From: Dietzia natronolimnaea
Lineage (GTDB): Bacteria; Actinomycetota; Actinomycetes; Mycobacteriales; Mycobacteriaceae
Length of the DNA stretch: 64,000 nt
Assembly: GCF_039525805.1 (NCBI RefSeq)
Contig: NZ_BAAAHZ010000013.1
Strand: one strand, 5' to 3'
Part shown: in pieces, positions 25,853 to 34,738 of the stretch
Position numbering within the stretch: the stretch's first letter is position 1
Layout: every line of letters begins with the position of its first letter
Translations under genes and position numbers: made by a program
The notes under the pieces: generated by a model
The model's input: only the letters and a program-made list of their open reading frames with translations
What the model was told of the DNA's origin: nothing
The model's database searches: none

Positions 25853-26683
25853 GCCGATCCTGTCCAGGACCTCCGCGGCCACCACCTCGGGGGCTTGTTC
25901 GGGGAGCCAGTGCCCCATGCCCGCCAGCGGGACGAAGCGGTACTCCCCCGCCATCCGGGAGGCGGTGGCCTCGGCACCGGAGCGCCCGATCGCTGGGTCG
26001 TCCTCCCCCCACAGATAGGTCGTGGGGACCGACACGTCGGGCAGGTCGTACCGCCGCATCGCGCGGTACCAGTTGAGCGCTCCCGTCAGCCCCGCCCGCG
26101 TGCCGACCACCTCGAGGTGCTTGGCGATGAGCTCGTCAGACACGTGCTCGTCGAACATCGCCCGCAGACGTCGGGCTCCGTCCTCGAGCAGGACGTCCTC
26201 GGCTTTCCCCTCCTGGCGGAAGAGGGCGAAGTAGGCCGATCGGGCCTGCTGGTCCGGGTCGGACTGCAGAGCCCACGCGAAGGCCGACAGGTGGGGGACG
26301 GACACCACCGTCAGGCTCGACACCCGCCCGGGGTGGTGGGCGGCGAGCCACCATGCGACCGATGCCCCCCAGTCGTGGCCGAGCACGTGCACCGTCTCCA
26401 GACCGAGATGGCCGACGATCGCCAGGGCGTCCGCGCTCAGGTGCTCGATCGCATAGGCCCCGACGTCGTCCGGGCGTGCACCGGCCGAGTACCCCCGCTG
26501 GGCCGGAGCGACGACCCTGAGTCCCTGCTGCGTCAGCACCCCGGCGACCGCCTCCCACTCCCACGGGGATTCCGGGAAGCCGTGCAACGCCAACACGGTC
26601 CCGCGCTCGGGCCCGGTGGTACGCCAGTCCAGTACGTCGAGGGTGCCGGCCGGGATGTCGACGGTCATGCTCTGCGGTTCCAT
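25850..26683 (-). CDS. Alpha/beta hydrolase, epoxide-hydrolase-like
   Basis: This is a 277-residue alpha/beta hydrolase. The oxyanion motif HGFPESPWEW is near residues 34-43. The nucleophile elbow is GHDWGA, with Asp as nucleophile as in epoxide hydrolases and haloalkane dehalogenases. The catalytic His lies in GMGHWLPEQAP near the end, and the acid is probably in WGEDDPAI. The GHDWGA elbow and HGFPES favour epoxide hydrolase over esterase. TAGTGT ends 7 bases before the ATG at 26683, a likely leaderless promoter. The substrate is unknown; it is a single-gene unit. Confidence 0.82.
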   Translation of the reverse strand: MEPQSMTVDIPAGTLDVLDWRTTGPERGTVLALHGFPESPWEWEAVAGVLTQQGLRVVAPAQRGYSAGARPDDVGAYAIEHLSADALAIVGHLGLETVHVLGHDWGASVAWWLAAHHPGRVSSLTVVSVPHLSAFAWALQSDPDQQARSAYFALFRQEGKAEDVLLEDGARRLRAMFDEHVSDELIAKHLEVVGTRAGLTGALNWYRAMRRYDLPDVSVPTTYLWGEDDPAIGRSGAEATASRMAGEYRFVPLAGMGHWLPEQAPEVVAAEVLDRIG

Positions 26684-26690
26684 GGAGCGG

Positions 26691-26696
26691 ACACTA
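26691..26696 (-). promoter_or_regulatory. -10 box of a probable leaderless promoter for the alpha/beta hydrolase gene
   Basis: On the minus strand TAGTGT is followed by 7 bases and then the ATG at 26683. No ribosome site is seen. Confidence 0.4.
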
Positions 26697-26710
26697 TCTT
26701 CTCCGCTGGT

Positions 26711-27538
26711 TCACCGCGGGCGGCCGCCGCGCGGACTCTCCGCGGACGACCCCGACTGCGCGACCATCGAGCGCCGGTCATGCCAGTCGCGCACCACCCA
26801 CATCTCGACCACGAGCGGGTCGACAGCGGCCTCGTCCGCCCACGCGGAGATCACGTCCAGATACCGCTGAAACCGGCGTGGCGTCATGCGACCGAGCGAG
26901 TCGATCTCGGTCCATCCCGCGTGGACCAGCGTGGCGATCCCGGCCGAATCGACGGGAACGATGGTCTGGTCCGACCACGCCATCCCCAGGGACGACAGAT
27001 AGAGCGAGGCGAGCGGGAACCCGAGATCGGGCACCCCCCTGCCGGCCCTGCCGTACGGCGCGCCGTTGCGGAGCAGGTTCATGGCCTCCGCCGGGGCGTC
27101 CAACCAGTCCGCCACCTCGTGCAGGACCAGGGGATATCCGTGAGGTGACACCGAGCGCCACGCGGAGCGGTCGCGCTCCGGTACACGGAAGTCCGGCAGA
27201 CCCCTGCGGACGCCCGATCGCTGCGGGTGCCCGGCGAGCCAGGCCGCACACATGTAGAGCGCGACCACGGACTCCTCCAGGCTGCCCCGAGCCCTGCGGC
27301 CCGCTGCCCAGAGGTCACTCCTGCGGAGGTATCCGGACCCGGACTCGACCCGGCCGCCGTCGGGCCCACCGGCGACCAGCCGGAGGTCGACCCCTCGCTC
27401 CGCCAGCCTGAGGTTCCACAGGTCGAGGTCGACCTCCACGTATTCGTCCGCCACCAGCAGTGCCGGAGGCTGGGCGCGACACCACGTCAGGCACGAGGAG
27501 GGGAGATCTGGAACGGGACGGGAACCGGTCGTCGTCAT
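26711..27538 (-). CDS. Conserved hypothetical protein, possible OGG-fold
   Basis: This is a 275-residue protein from the ATG at 27538. It is rich in Trp and aromatic motifs: YLRRSDLWAAGRR (near 71-83), VALYMCAAWLAGHP, HGYPLVLHEVADWLD and RRFQRYLDVISAWADEAAVDP. The helical, tryptophan-rich pattern resembles actinobacterial proteins labelled as having an 8-oxoguanine glycosylase (OGG) fold, but I cannot point to a catalytic Lys/Asp pair with certainty. It has no clear operon partner: the alpha/beta hydrolase downstream has its own promoter, and gcvP upstream ends 47 bases away. Treat the function as unknown. Confidence 0.6.
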   Translation of the reverse strand: MTTTGSRPVPDLPSSCLTWCRAQPPALLVADEYVEVDLDLWNLRLAERGVDLRLVAGGPDGGRVESGSGYLRRSDLWAAGRRARGSLEESVVALYMCAAWLAGHPQRSGVRRGLPDFRVPERDRSAWRSVSPHGYPLVLHEVADWLDAPAEAMNLLRNGAPYGRAGRGVPDLGFPLASLYLSSLGMAWSDQTIVPVDSAGIATLVHAGWTEIDSLGRMTPRRFQRYLDVISAWADEAAVDPLVVEMWVVRDWHDRRSMVAQSGSSAESPRGGRPR

Positions 27539-27584
27539 GCCCGCACGGTGTCACGCGGGTACGACAACGCCGGCCCCCTGCGCC

Positions 27585-30479
<2,895 letters not shown>

Positions 30480-30534
30480 AGGTGCTCCTCGAAGGGCGGG
30501 GCCGCCCGGACGGGCGGCCTGCGGGCCGGTGCTA

Positions 30535-30745
30535 CCCTCTCCGCTCTGTCCCCAACCGGCTGACGCCGGCGCCTGAGAGATTCACGGGGCCCACCTGTGG
30601 GCCGCGCTTTCCCCGTGGGCGGGTGGTCTGTTCCACCGCTCTCCAGAGGCGTTCGACGACTACACGGTCCGGGTGCCTGAGAGATTCTCGGAGAGGAGTT
30701 GCTCCTTCGGCGCCCGCGGTGGATACCGCGGGACTCTCCCGTGAG
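30535..30745 (-). ncRNA. Tandem glycine riboswitch upstream of gcvP
   Basis: Read on the minus strand, the first aptamer has GGGAGAG (about 30741-30735), the core GCCGAAGGAGCAA (about 30711-30699) and CTCTCAGGC (30683-30675). A short linker follows. The second aptamer has GGAGAG (30644-30639) and again CTCTCAGGC (30579-30571), ending with GGGGACAGAG near 30553-30544. These are the conserved glycine riboswitch blocks. The second aptamer lacks the usual GCCGAAGG core and has CCCACGGGGAAAGCGCGG instead. A hairpin of GGCCGCCCG/CGGGCGGCC type and the ribosome site follow, so control may act by termination or on translation. Confidence 0.9.
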
Positions 30746-30764
30746 TCGCGTGAACGCACCGCCG

Positions 30765-30770
30765 AGTCTA
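30765..30770 (-). promoter_or_regulatory. -10 box for the glycine riboswitch/gcvP transcript
   Basis: TAGACT on the minus strand would start the RNA near 30758, about 16 bases before the first aptamer's GGGAGAG. No convincing -35 is seen; it would fall inside the end of the upstream merR gene. Confidence 0.5.
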
Positions 30771-30784
30771 GACGACTCCTCCGA

Positions 30785-31426
30785 TCAGCCCGTACGCCGC
30801 GAGGCGCGGGCGCGGCGACGGGCCGCCAACTCGTCCTCGAGGGGCTCGATGACGTCCTCGGCGGAGACGGTCTCGGCGGGGAACTCGGAGATCGACCCGG
30901 CGAGCTCCCGCATCGCACCACCGATCCCGATACCGAAGACTCCCTGTCCGCCCTGGAGGAGGTCGAAGACCTCCTCCTTCGAGGTGCACTCGAACACCGT
31001 GCGACCGTCGGAGAAGAGGGTGATGGTGGCCAGGTCCTTCACTCCCCGGGAGCGGATCTGGTCCACGGCCTTCCGGATGTTCTGCAGCGAGATCCCGGTG
31101 TCCAGCAGTTGCTTGACGATCTTGAGGACGAGGATGTCTTTGAACGAGTACAGGCGCTGGCTGCCGGACCCGGCGGCGTTGCGGATCGACGGCACCACCA
31201 GATCGGTCCGGGCCCAGTAGTCGAGTTGCCGGTAGGTGATGCCGGCGATCTGGCAGGCGATCGGCACGCGGTATCCACTCGTGCCGTCCGGGATGCCGTC
31301 GTCGGGGAACAGTCCCGGTTGCACCTCGTCGAACGTGGCCTGGGTGGCCTCGACGTCGCCTCCGAAGAGACCCTCCGTGTGCGTACCGGTGGAGGACGAC
31401 TCCGGATCCCGGGTGTGGTCGGCCAC
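30785..31426 (-). CDS. MerR-family regulator (Rv1830 type)
   Basis: This is a 213-residue regulator. An acidic N-terminal tail of about 50 residues precedes the MerR DNA-binding region: GYRVPIACQIAGITYRQLDYWARTDLVVPS. A conserved stretch SGSQRLYSFKDILVLKIVKQLLDTGISLQNIR follows. The C-terminal half contains LLQGGQGVFGIGIGGAMREL, characteristic of the mycobacterial Rv1830 group. There are no metal-sensing cysteines. The start is the GTG at 31426, with GAGGGAG 6 bases upstream; longer frames lack a ribosome site. It sits between gcvP and the DUF151 gene as in Mycobacterium. Two inverted repeats upstream may be its operators. Confidence 0.9.
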   Translation of the reverse strand: MADHTRDPESSSTGTHTEGLFGGDVEATQATFDEVQPGLFPDDGIPDGTSGYRVPIACQIAGITYRQLDYWARTDLVVPSIRNAAGSGSQRLYSFKDILVLKIVKQLLDTGISLQNIRKAVDQIRSRGVKDLATITLFSDGRTVFECTSKEEVFDLLQGGQGVFGIGIGGAMRELAGSISEFPAETVSAEDVIEPLEDELAARRRARASRRTG

Positions 31427-31508
31427 GATTGCTCCCTCAAGCTGTGGGGTGCCGCCGCTGTCGCGGGGACACGGTGCCGGACTCTGTCGAGTCCGGATCC
31501 TTGAACAC

Positions 31509-31532
31509 GTGAACACCATCGGTGTAGTTCAC
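31509..31532. promoter_or_regulatory. Inverted repeat upstream of merR
   Basis: GTGAAC at 31509-31514 and GTTCAC at 31527-31532 are outer arms of a 24-base imperfect dyad in which 9 of 12 positions match. It lies about 83 bases before the merR GTG. Size and symmetry suit a MerR-family dimer, but which protein binds is inference. Confidence 0.4.
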
Positions 31533-31592
31533 TGGGAGCAACGCTAGGCCCGCGAGGGTCCGCGATCAATAGGACACGCGGTAAACCTCAAC

Positions 31593-31609
31593 CTCAAGTT
31601 GAACTTGAG
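31593..31609. promoter_or_regulatory. Perfect 17-base palindrome in the merR-DUF151 gap
   Basis: CTCAAGTT-G-AACTTGAG is symmetric about one base and sits in an unusually AT-rich patch. On the minus strand TTGAGG (31597-31592) and TATTGA (31571-31566) lie 20 bases apart, the long spacer typical of MerR-activated promoters, and the palindrome overlaps the -35. Confidence 0.5.
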
Positions 31610-31678
31610 ACCTGGCCGCGACCTGCGCACTGGTGCTGGAGTGGCTCCTGTGGAGACGGAAATACCTGGTCGCAGCGC

Positions 31679-32191
31679 TCAGGACGTGGGGCCGCCGGGC
31701 TCCTGCGGAGCGTCTCCACCACCGAGGAAGTCATCCGGGCTCACCTGGTCGAGGAACTCACGGAACGCCTCCACCTCCTCCTCGCCCTGCTCCACCAGCG
31801 AGATCCCGACCTCGTCGAGCACCTCACGGCTGACCAGGACCGGGGACGAGGTCCTCAGTGCCACGGCGACGGCGTCCGACGGCCGGGCTGAGACCCGCGT
31901 GCCCTCGAAGACGAGCTCCGCGATGAACGTCCCCTCGGACACCCCCACGATCTCCACCTGCTCGAGTGGATGGGCGAAGGTCTCGAGGAGCGTCGCCACG
32001 AGATCGTGGGTCAGCGGCCTGCCCGGCTGCACGCCCTGCTGCTGGAGACTGATCGCGGCGGCCTCGGACGCTCCGATCCAGATCGGGACGTACCGCCCCC
32101 CGTCCTTCTCGTGCAGGATCAGTACTGGTGCGTACTCCGGCTCCTCGAAACGGATGCCGACGACGTTCACCTCTCGCATGTTCTTTCCCAT
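31679..32191 (-). CDS. Bifunctional nuclease (DUF151) family protein
   Basis: This is a 170-residue protein of the bifunctional DNase/RNase (BFN) family. The conserved core is visible: VVGIRFEEPEYAPVLILHE, RYVPIWIGASEAAAI, RPLTHDLVATLLE and VSARPSDAVAVALR. It ends with an acidic UVR-like tail LDQVSPDDF. A nuclease role in stress or DNA repair is known only for distant members. The start is uncertain: ATG at 32191 (used), ATG at 32179, or GTG at 32209. It follows the second merR gene by 57 bases and matches Rv1829 in the conserved block. Confidence 0.88.
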   Translation of the reverse strand: MGKNMREVNVVGIRFEEPEYAPVLILHEKDGGRYVPIWIGASEAAAISLQQQGVQPGRPLTHDLVATLLETFAHPLEQVEIVGVSEGTFIAELVFEGTRVSARPSDAVAVALRTSSPVLVSREVLDEVGISLVEQGEEEVEAFREFLDQVSPDDFLGGGDAPQEPGGPTS

Positions 32192-32248
32192 GTCCTCCGC
32201 CTCTCCCACGGGTCCAGCCTAGCTCCGATCCGTCCCGGGGCGCGTGCG

Positions 32249-32983
32249 TCAGGACTCCAGCGCGTGCCGGACGGCCACGGTGACGAGCGTGGAGTGCAGA
32301 GCGACCGACAGCGCGGCGATCTCCCGGGCCAACTCGGCGGCGCGATCCCGTGCATCCGCGTCGCCCTGCCGTGCCACCGGGCCGGCGATCTGGGTGATGA
32401 GGCCCGTCTGCCGGTCGGCGGCCGTCCGGAAGCCCCGCAGATGACGGACGTCCACGCCGTGGCCGGCGAGGTCGTGCGCCGTCCGCGCGACCAGGACCGC
32501 CTCCGGGTCGAAGAATCCGCCGGGGCCGGCCACGATGAGCCCGGCGTCCACGAGGGAACCGACGAGCTCCGCGTCCACCCCCGACTGCTCGACCACGTCC
32601 TCACGGGTGAGGCGCAGAACGGTGTCGCTGCGGAAATCGTCCGGGGTCGACCCCGGCACACCGTCCCCGCCGGGCCGCGGGAGCAGGGCGGTCGTGGACC
32701 CGTCCGCGATCGCGGAGTCGAGCGCCTCCAACTCCTCACGGATCACCTTGAGGGGCAGATACCGGTCGCGCTGCGCCGTGAGGACGTAGCGCAACCGTTC
32801 ACGATCCCCGACGCTGAACCGGCGGTACCCGCTGGCGGTCCGCTCGGGGGTGACCAGTCCTTCGTTCTCGAGGAACCGGACCTTCGACACCGTGAGGTCC
32901 GGGAACTCCGGACTCAGGAGTGCGATGACGCCGCCGATGGAGAGGTGTCCCTCCTCGGTGGCGCCGTGTCCGGCGGCTGTCAC
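32249..32983 (-). CDS. MerR-family regulator (Rv1828 type)
   Basis: This is a 244-residue regulator. The N-terminal winged helix is HLSIGGVIALLSPEFPDLTVSKVRFLENEGLVTPERTASGYRRF in overlapping blocks (about 13-58), followed by the helix LRYVLTAQRDRYLPLKVIREEL. The C-terminal half has FDPEAVLVARTAHDLAGHGVDVRHLRGFRTAADRQ, as in mycobacterial Rv1828. No metal-binding residues stand out. The GTG start at 32983 overlaps the garA stop, so it is translated with GarA; the pair is a conserved unit. Confidence 0.9.
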   Translation of the reverse strand: MTAAGHGATEEGHLSIGGVIALLSPEFPDLTVSKVRFLENEGLVTPERTASGYRRFSVGDRERLRYVLTAQRDRYLPLKVIREELEALDSAIADGSTTALLPRPGGDGVPGSTPDDFRSDTVLRLTREDVVEQSGVDAELVGSLVDAGLIVAGPGGFFDPEAVLVARTAHDLAGHGVDVRHLRGFRTAADRQTGLITQIAGPVARQGDADARDRAAELAREIAALSVALHSTLVTVAVRHALES

Positions 32984-33417
32984 TGCCCGGGCGTACCCGT
33001 CAGGAAGACGAGGCGGAACTTGCCGATCTGGACCTCGTCGCCGTTCGACAACGAGGCGGAGTCCACGGGTTCGCGGTTGACGTACGTCCCGTTCAGGGAT
33101 CCGACGTCGACGACGTTGAACGTGCCGCCCTCGCTCCGGAACTCCGCGTGGCGACGACTCACCGTGACGTCATCGAGGAAGATGTCGCTGTCCGGATGGC
33201 GGCCGGCCGACGTGGTGGCCTGGTCCAGAAGGAAACGGGAGCCCGCGTTGGGCCCTCGCTTGACCACCAGGAGCGCCTGCCCCTCGGGCAGTCCCTCGAC
33301 ACCGGTGACGGCGGGCTCGGACTGAGCCGCCTGCTGATCGGACTCGTTGAGAAGCTCCGCGCGGAACACCGAGGTGGTCTCGGCGGTCGCCTCGGGCATG
33401 TTCTTGTTCTCGGTCAC
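32980..33417 (-). CDS. garA: FHA-domain metabolic regulator GarA/OdhI
   Basis: This 145-residue phospho-switch protein inhibits 2-oxoglutarate dehydrogenase and glutamate dehydrogenase when unphosphorylated. The N-terminal ETTSVFR motif (residues 13-19) holds the Thr pair phosphorylated by PknB and PknG. The forkhead-associated domain (about 45-137) contains GRHPDSDIFLDDVTVSRRHAEF in two blocks and GSLNGTYVNR, with the phosphothreonine-binding Arg, Ser and Asn. The GTG at 33417 has GAGGAGA 7 bases upstream and is preferred to longer frames. It is adjacent to gcvH, tying nitrogen/glycine metabolism to kinase control. TAGAAT upstream is a candidate -10. Confidence 0.95.
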   Translation of the reverse strand: MTENKNMPEATAETTSVFRAELLNESDQQAAQSEPAVTGVEGLPEGQALLVVKRGPNAGSRFLLDQATTSAGRHPDSDIFLDDVTVSRRHAEFRSEGGTFNVVDVGSLNGTYVNREPVDSASLSNGDEVQIGKFRLVFLTGTPGQ

Positions 33418-33471
33418 GTTCGTCTCTCCTCGTCCGAGCCCGGGCGTGGGGCTCACCATGCGGTGCCTGCG

Positions 33472-33477
33472 ATTCTA
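33472..33477 (-). promoter_or_regulatory. Candidate -10 box for garA
   Basis: TAGAAT on the minus strand lies about 55 bases before the garA GTG. The -35 area falls in a GC hairpin at 33482-33513, and no clear -35 hexamer was found. Confidence 0.4.
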
Positions 33478-33481
33478 TGTC

Positions 33482-33513
33482 GGACCGTCCGGCCGCGGGG
33501 CCGGGGGCGGTCC
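33482..33513. terminator. GC hairpin between gcvH and garA
   Basis: GGACCG (33482-33487) pairs with CGGTCC (33508-33513), with an inner GGCC/GGCC stem. It starts 8 bases past the gcvH stop and may end or attenuate the gcvH transcript before garA. Confidence 0.4.
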
Positions 33514-33520
33514 CTACCCC

Positions 33521-33925
33521 TCAGCCCTCCGTGATCTTGGCGTATCCGTCCGAGTCCAGCGTCTGCTCGAGCTGCGTCTCCAGATCGTCGACGTCCGGGA
33601 TCTCGAGGACGACGATCCACCCCTCACCGTACGGGTCGGAGTTGACCAGCTCGGGCGACGTCTCGAGGGCGGTGTTGACCTCGACGACCTTCCCGCTCAG
33701 CGGCGCGTACAGGTCGGAGACGCTCTTGGGCGACTCGACCTCGCCGAACGGTTCACCCGACTCCGTCTCCCCGCCCACGTCCGGGAGCTGGACGAAGACG
33801 ATGTCACCCAGCTTGGACTGCGCGTACTCGGTGATGCCGATGCGAACTCGGGTGTCGGACACCCGCTCCACCCACTCGTGCTCGTCGGTGTACCGGAGCT
33901 GGTCGGGGATGTTCTGGTCACTCAC
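33521..33925 (-). CDS. gcvH: Glycine cleavage system H protein
   Basis: This is the 134-residue lipoyl carrier of the glycine cleavage system. The lipoylated Lys67 lies in EVESPKSVSDLYAP, and the barrel sandwich motifs GITEYAQSKLGDIVFVQLP and VNSDPYGEGWIV are intact. The GTG at 33925 gives the normal length; the longer frame adds an unlikely N-terminus. It receives the aminomethyl group from GcvP encoded upstream in the same block. The upstream pgsA-like gene ends 48 bases away. Confidence 0.95.
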   Translation of the reverse strand: MSDQNIPDQLRYTDEHEWVERVSDTRVRIGITEYAQSKLGDIVFVQLPDVGGETESGEPFGEVESPKSVSDLYAPLSGKVVEVNTALETSPELVNSDPYGEGWIVVLEIPDVDDLETQLEQTLDSDGYAKITEG

Positions 33926-33973
33926 TGACGTGCCCTTCTCGCGTGGCTCACTTGGCGTGTACAACTGGCGACA

Positions 33974-34738
33974 TTACACACCGCCGGACGGCTCCACTGC
34001 AGTAGATCCGGGACGGCGCGGGGGCACGGCGCGGGCGATCCTCCAGGCCTGCCACAGGTAGATCGCGCCGCTCCACGAGTAGAGGCCCACACCCCAGTAC
34101 AGACACGCCTCACCGAGGATCAGGAACGCCTCCCCTCCGGGGACCCCCGCGAACCCGGCGAGAAGCAGTGGGAGGGACCAGAACAGCGCGAACGTGGCGG
34201 CCTTGCCCAGGTAGGTGACCTCCGGTTCGATCCCTCTCCGGCGGTACACCGGCACGGTCCCCACCAGCAGCGCGTCCCTGACCAGGAGGACCACCACGAC
34301 CCAGACGGGGATGTACCCGGCGACGGCGAAGGCCACGGGCACGGCGGCCACCAGGATGCGGTCGGCCAGGGGGTCGAGACGCTCGCCCCAGGTGGATCGC
34401 ATGTTCCACAGACGTGCGATCTTGCCGTCGAGCCAGTCGGAGACCACCAACGCACCGAGGAGCCACAGCGCCAGGGGCGGGTCGTCCCAGACCAGGATGC
34501 TCACCACGAGCACCGGGATCAGGGCGATGCGCGCCAGCGAGATGACATTGGGAAGCGTCCAGAACCTGTCGCTGACCCGGGGGTCACGCGGCGGCGGTTC
34601 GTACCCGAGGCCGGGTGGCACCGCGGCGGAGAGGTGTCCGTCGCGCGGTTGCGGGATGCGCGCACCGAGGACCCTGCCCTCGCCGGTCCGCCATTCCCTC
34701 AGATCGGTCTCACGCCGTCCCTCCCGCGCCGCACTCAT
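33974..34738 (-). CDS. CDP-alcohol phosphatidyltransferase (PgsA2-like)
   Basis: This is a 254-residue membrane enzyme. The CDP-alcohol phosphotransferase signature is complete: SDWLDGKIARLWNMRSTWG followed by ERLDPLADR, with all catalytic Asp residues. A cytoplasmic tail of about 57 residues precedes the helices; several membrane segments are clear (LARIALIPVLVVSILV, ILVAAVPVAFAVAGYIPVWVVVVLL, LPLLLAGFAG). It makes a phospholipid such as phosphatidylglycerophosphate or cardiolipin from CDP-diacylglycerol; the exact alcohol is not known. The ATG at 34738 overlaps the secA2 stop (ATGA). An internal GTG before SDRFWTLPN would give a shorter, more usual length. Confidence 0.85.
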   Translation of the reverse strand: MSAAREGRRETDLREWRTGEGRVLGARIPQPRDGHLSAAVPPGLGYEPPPRDPRVSDRFWTLPNVISLARIALIPVLVVSILVWDDPPLALWLLGALVVSDWLDGKIARLWNMRSTWGERLDPLADRILVAAVPVAFAVAGYIPVWVVVVLLVRDALLVGTVPVYRRRGIEPEVTYLGKAATFALFWSLPLLLAGFAGVPGGEAFLILGEACLYWGVGLYSWSGAIYLWQAWRIARAVPPRRPGSTAVEPSGGV

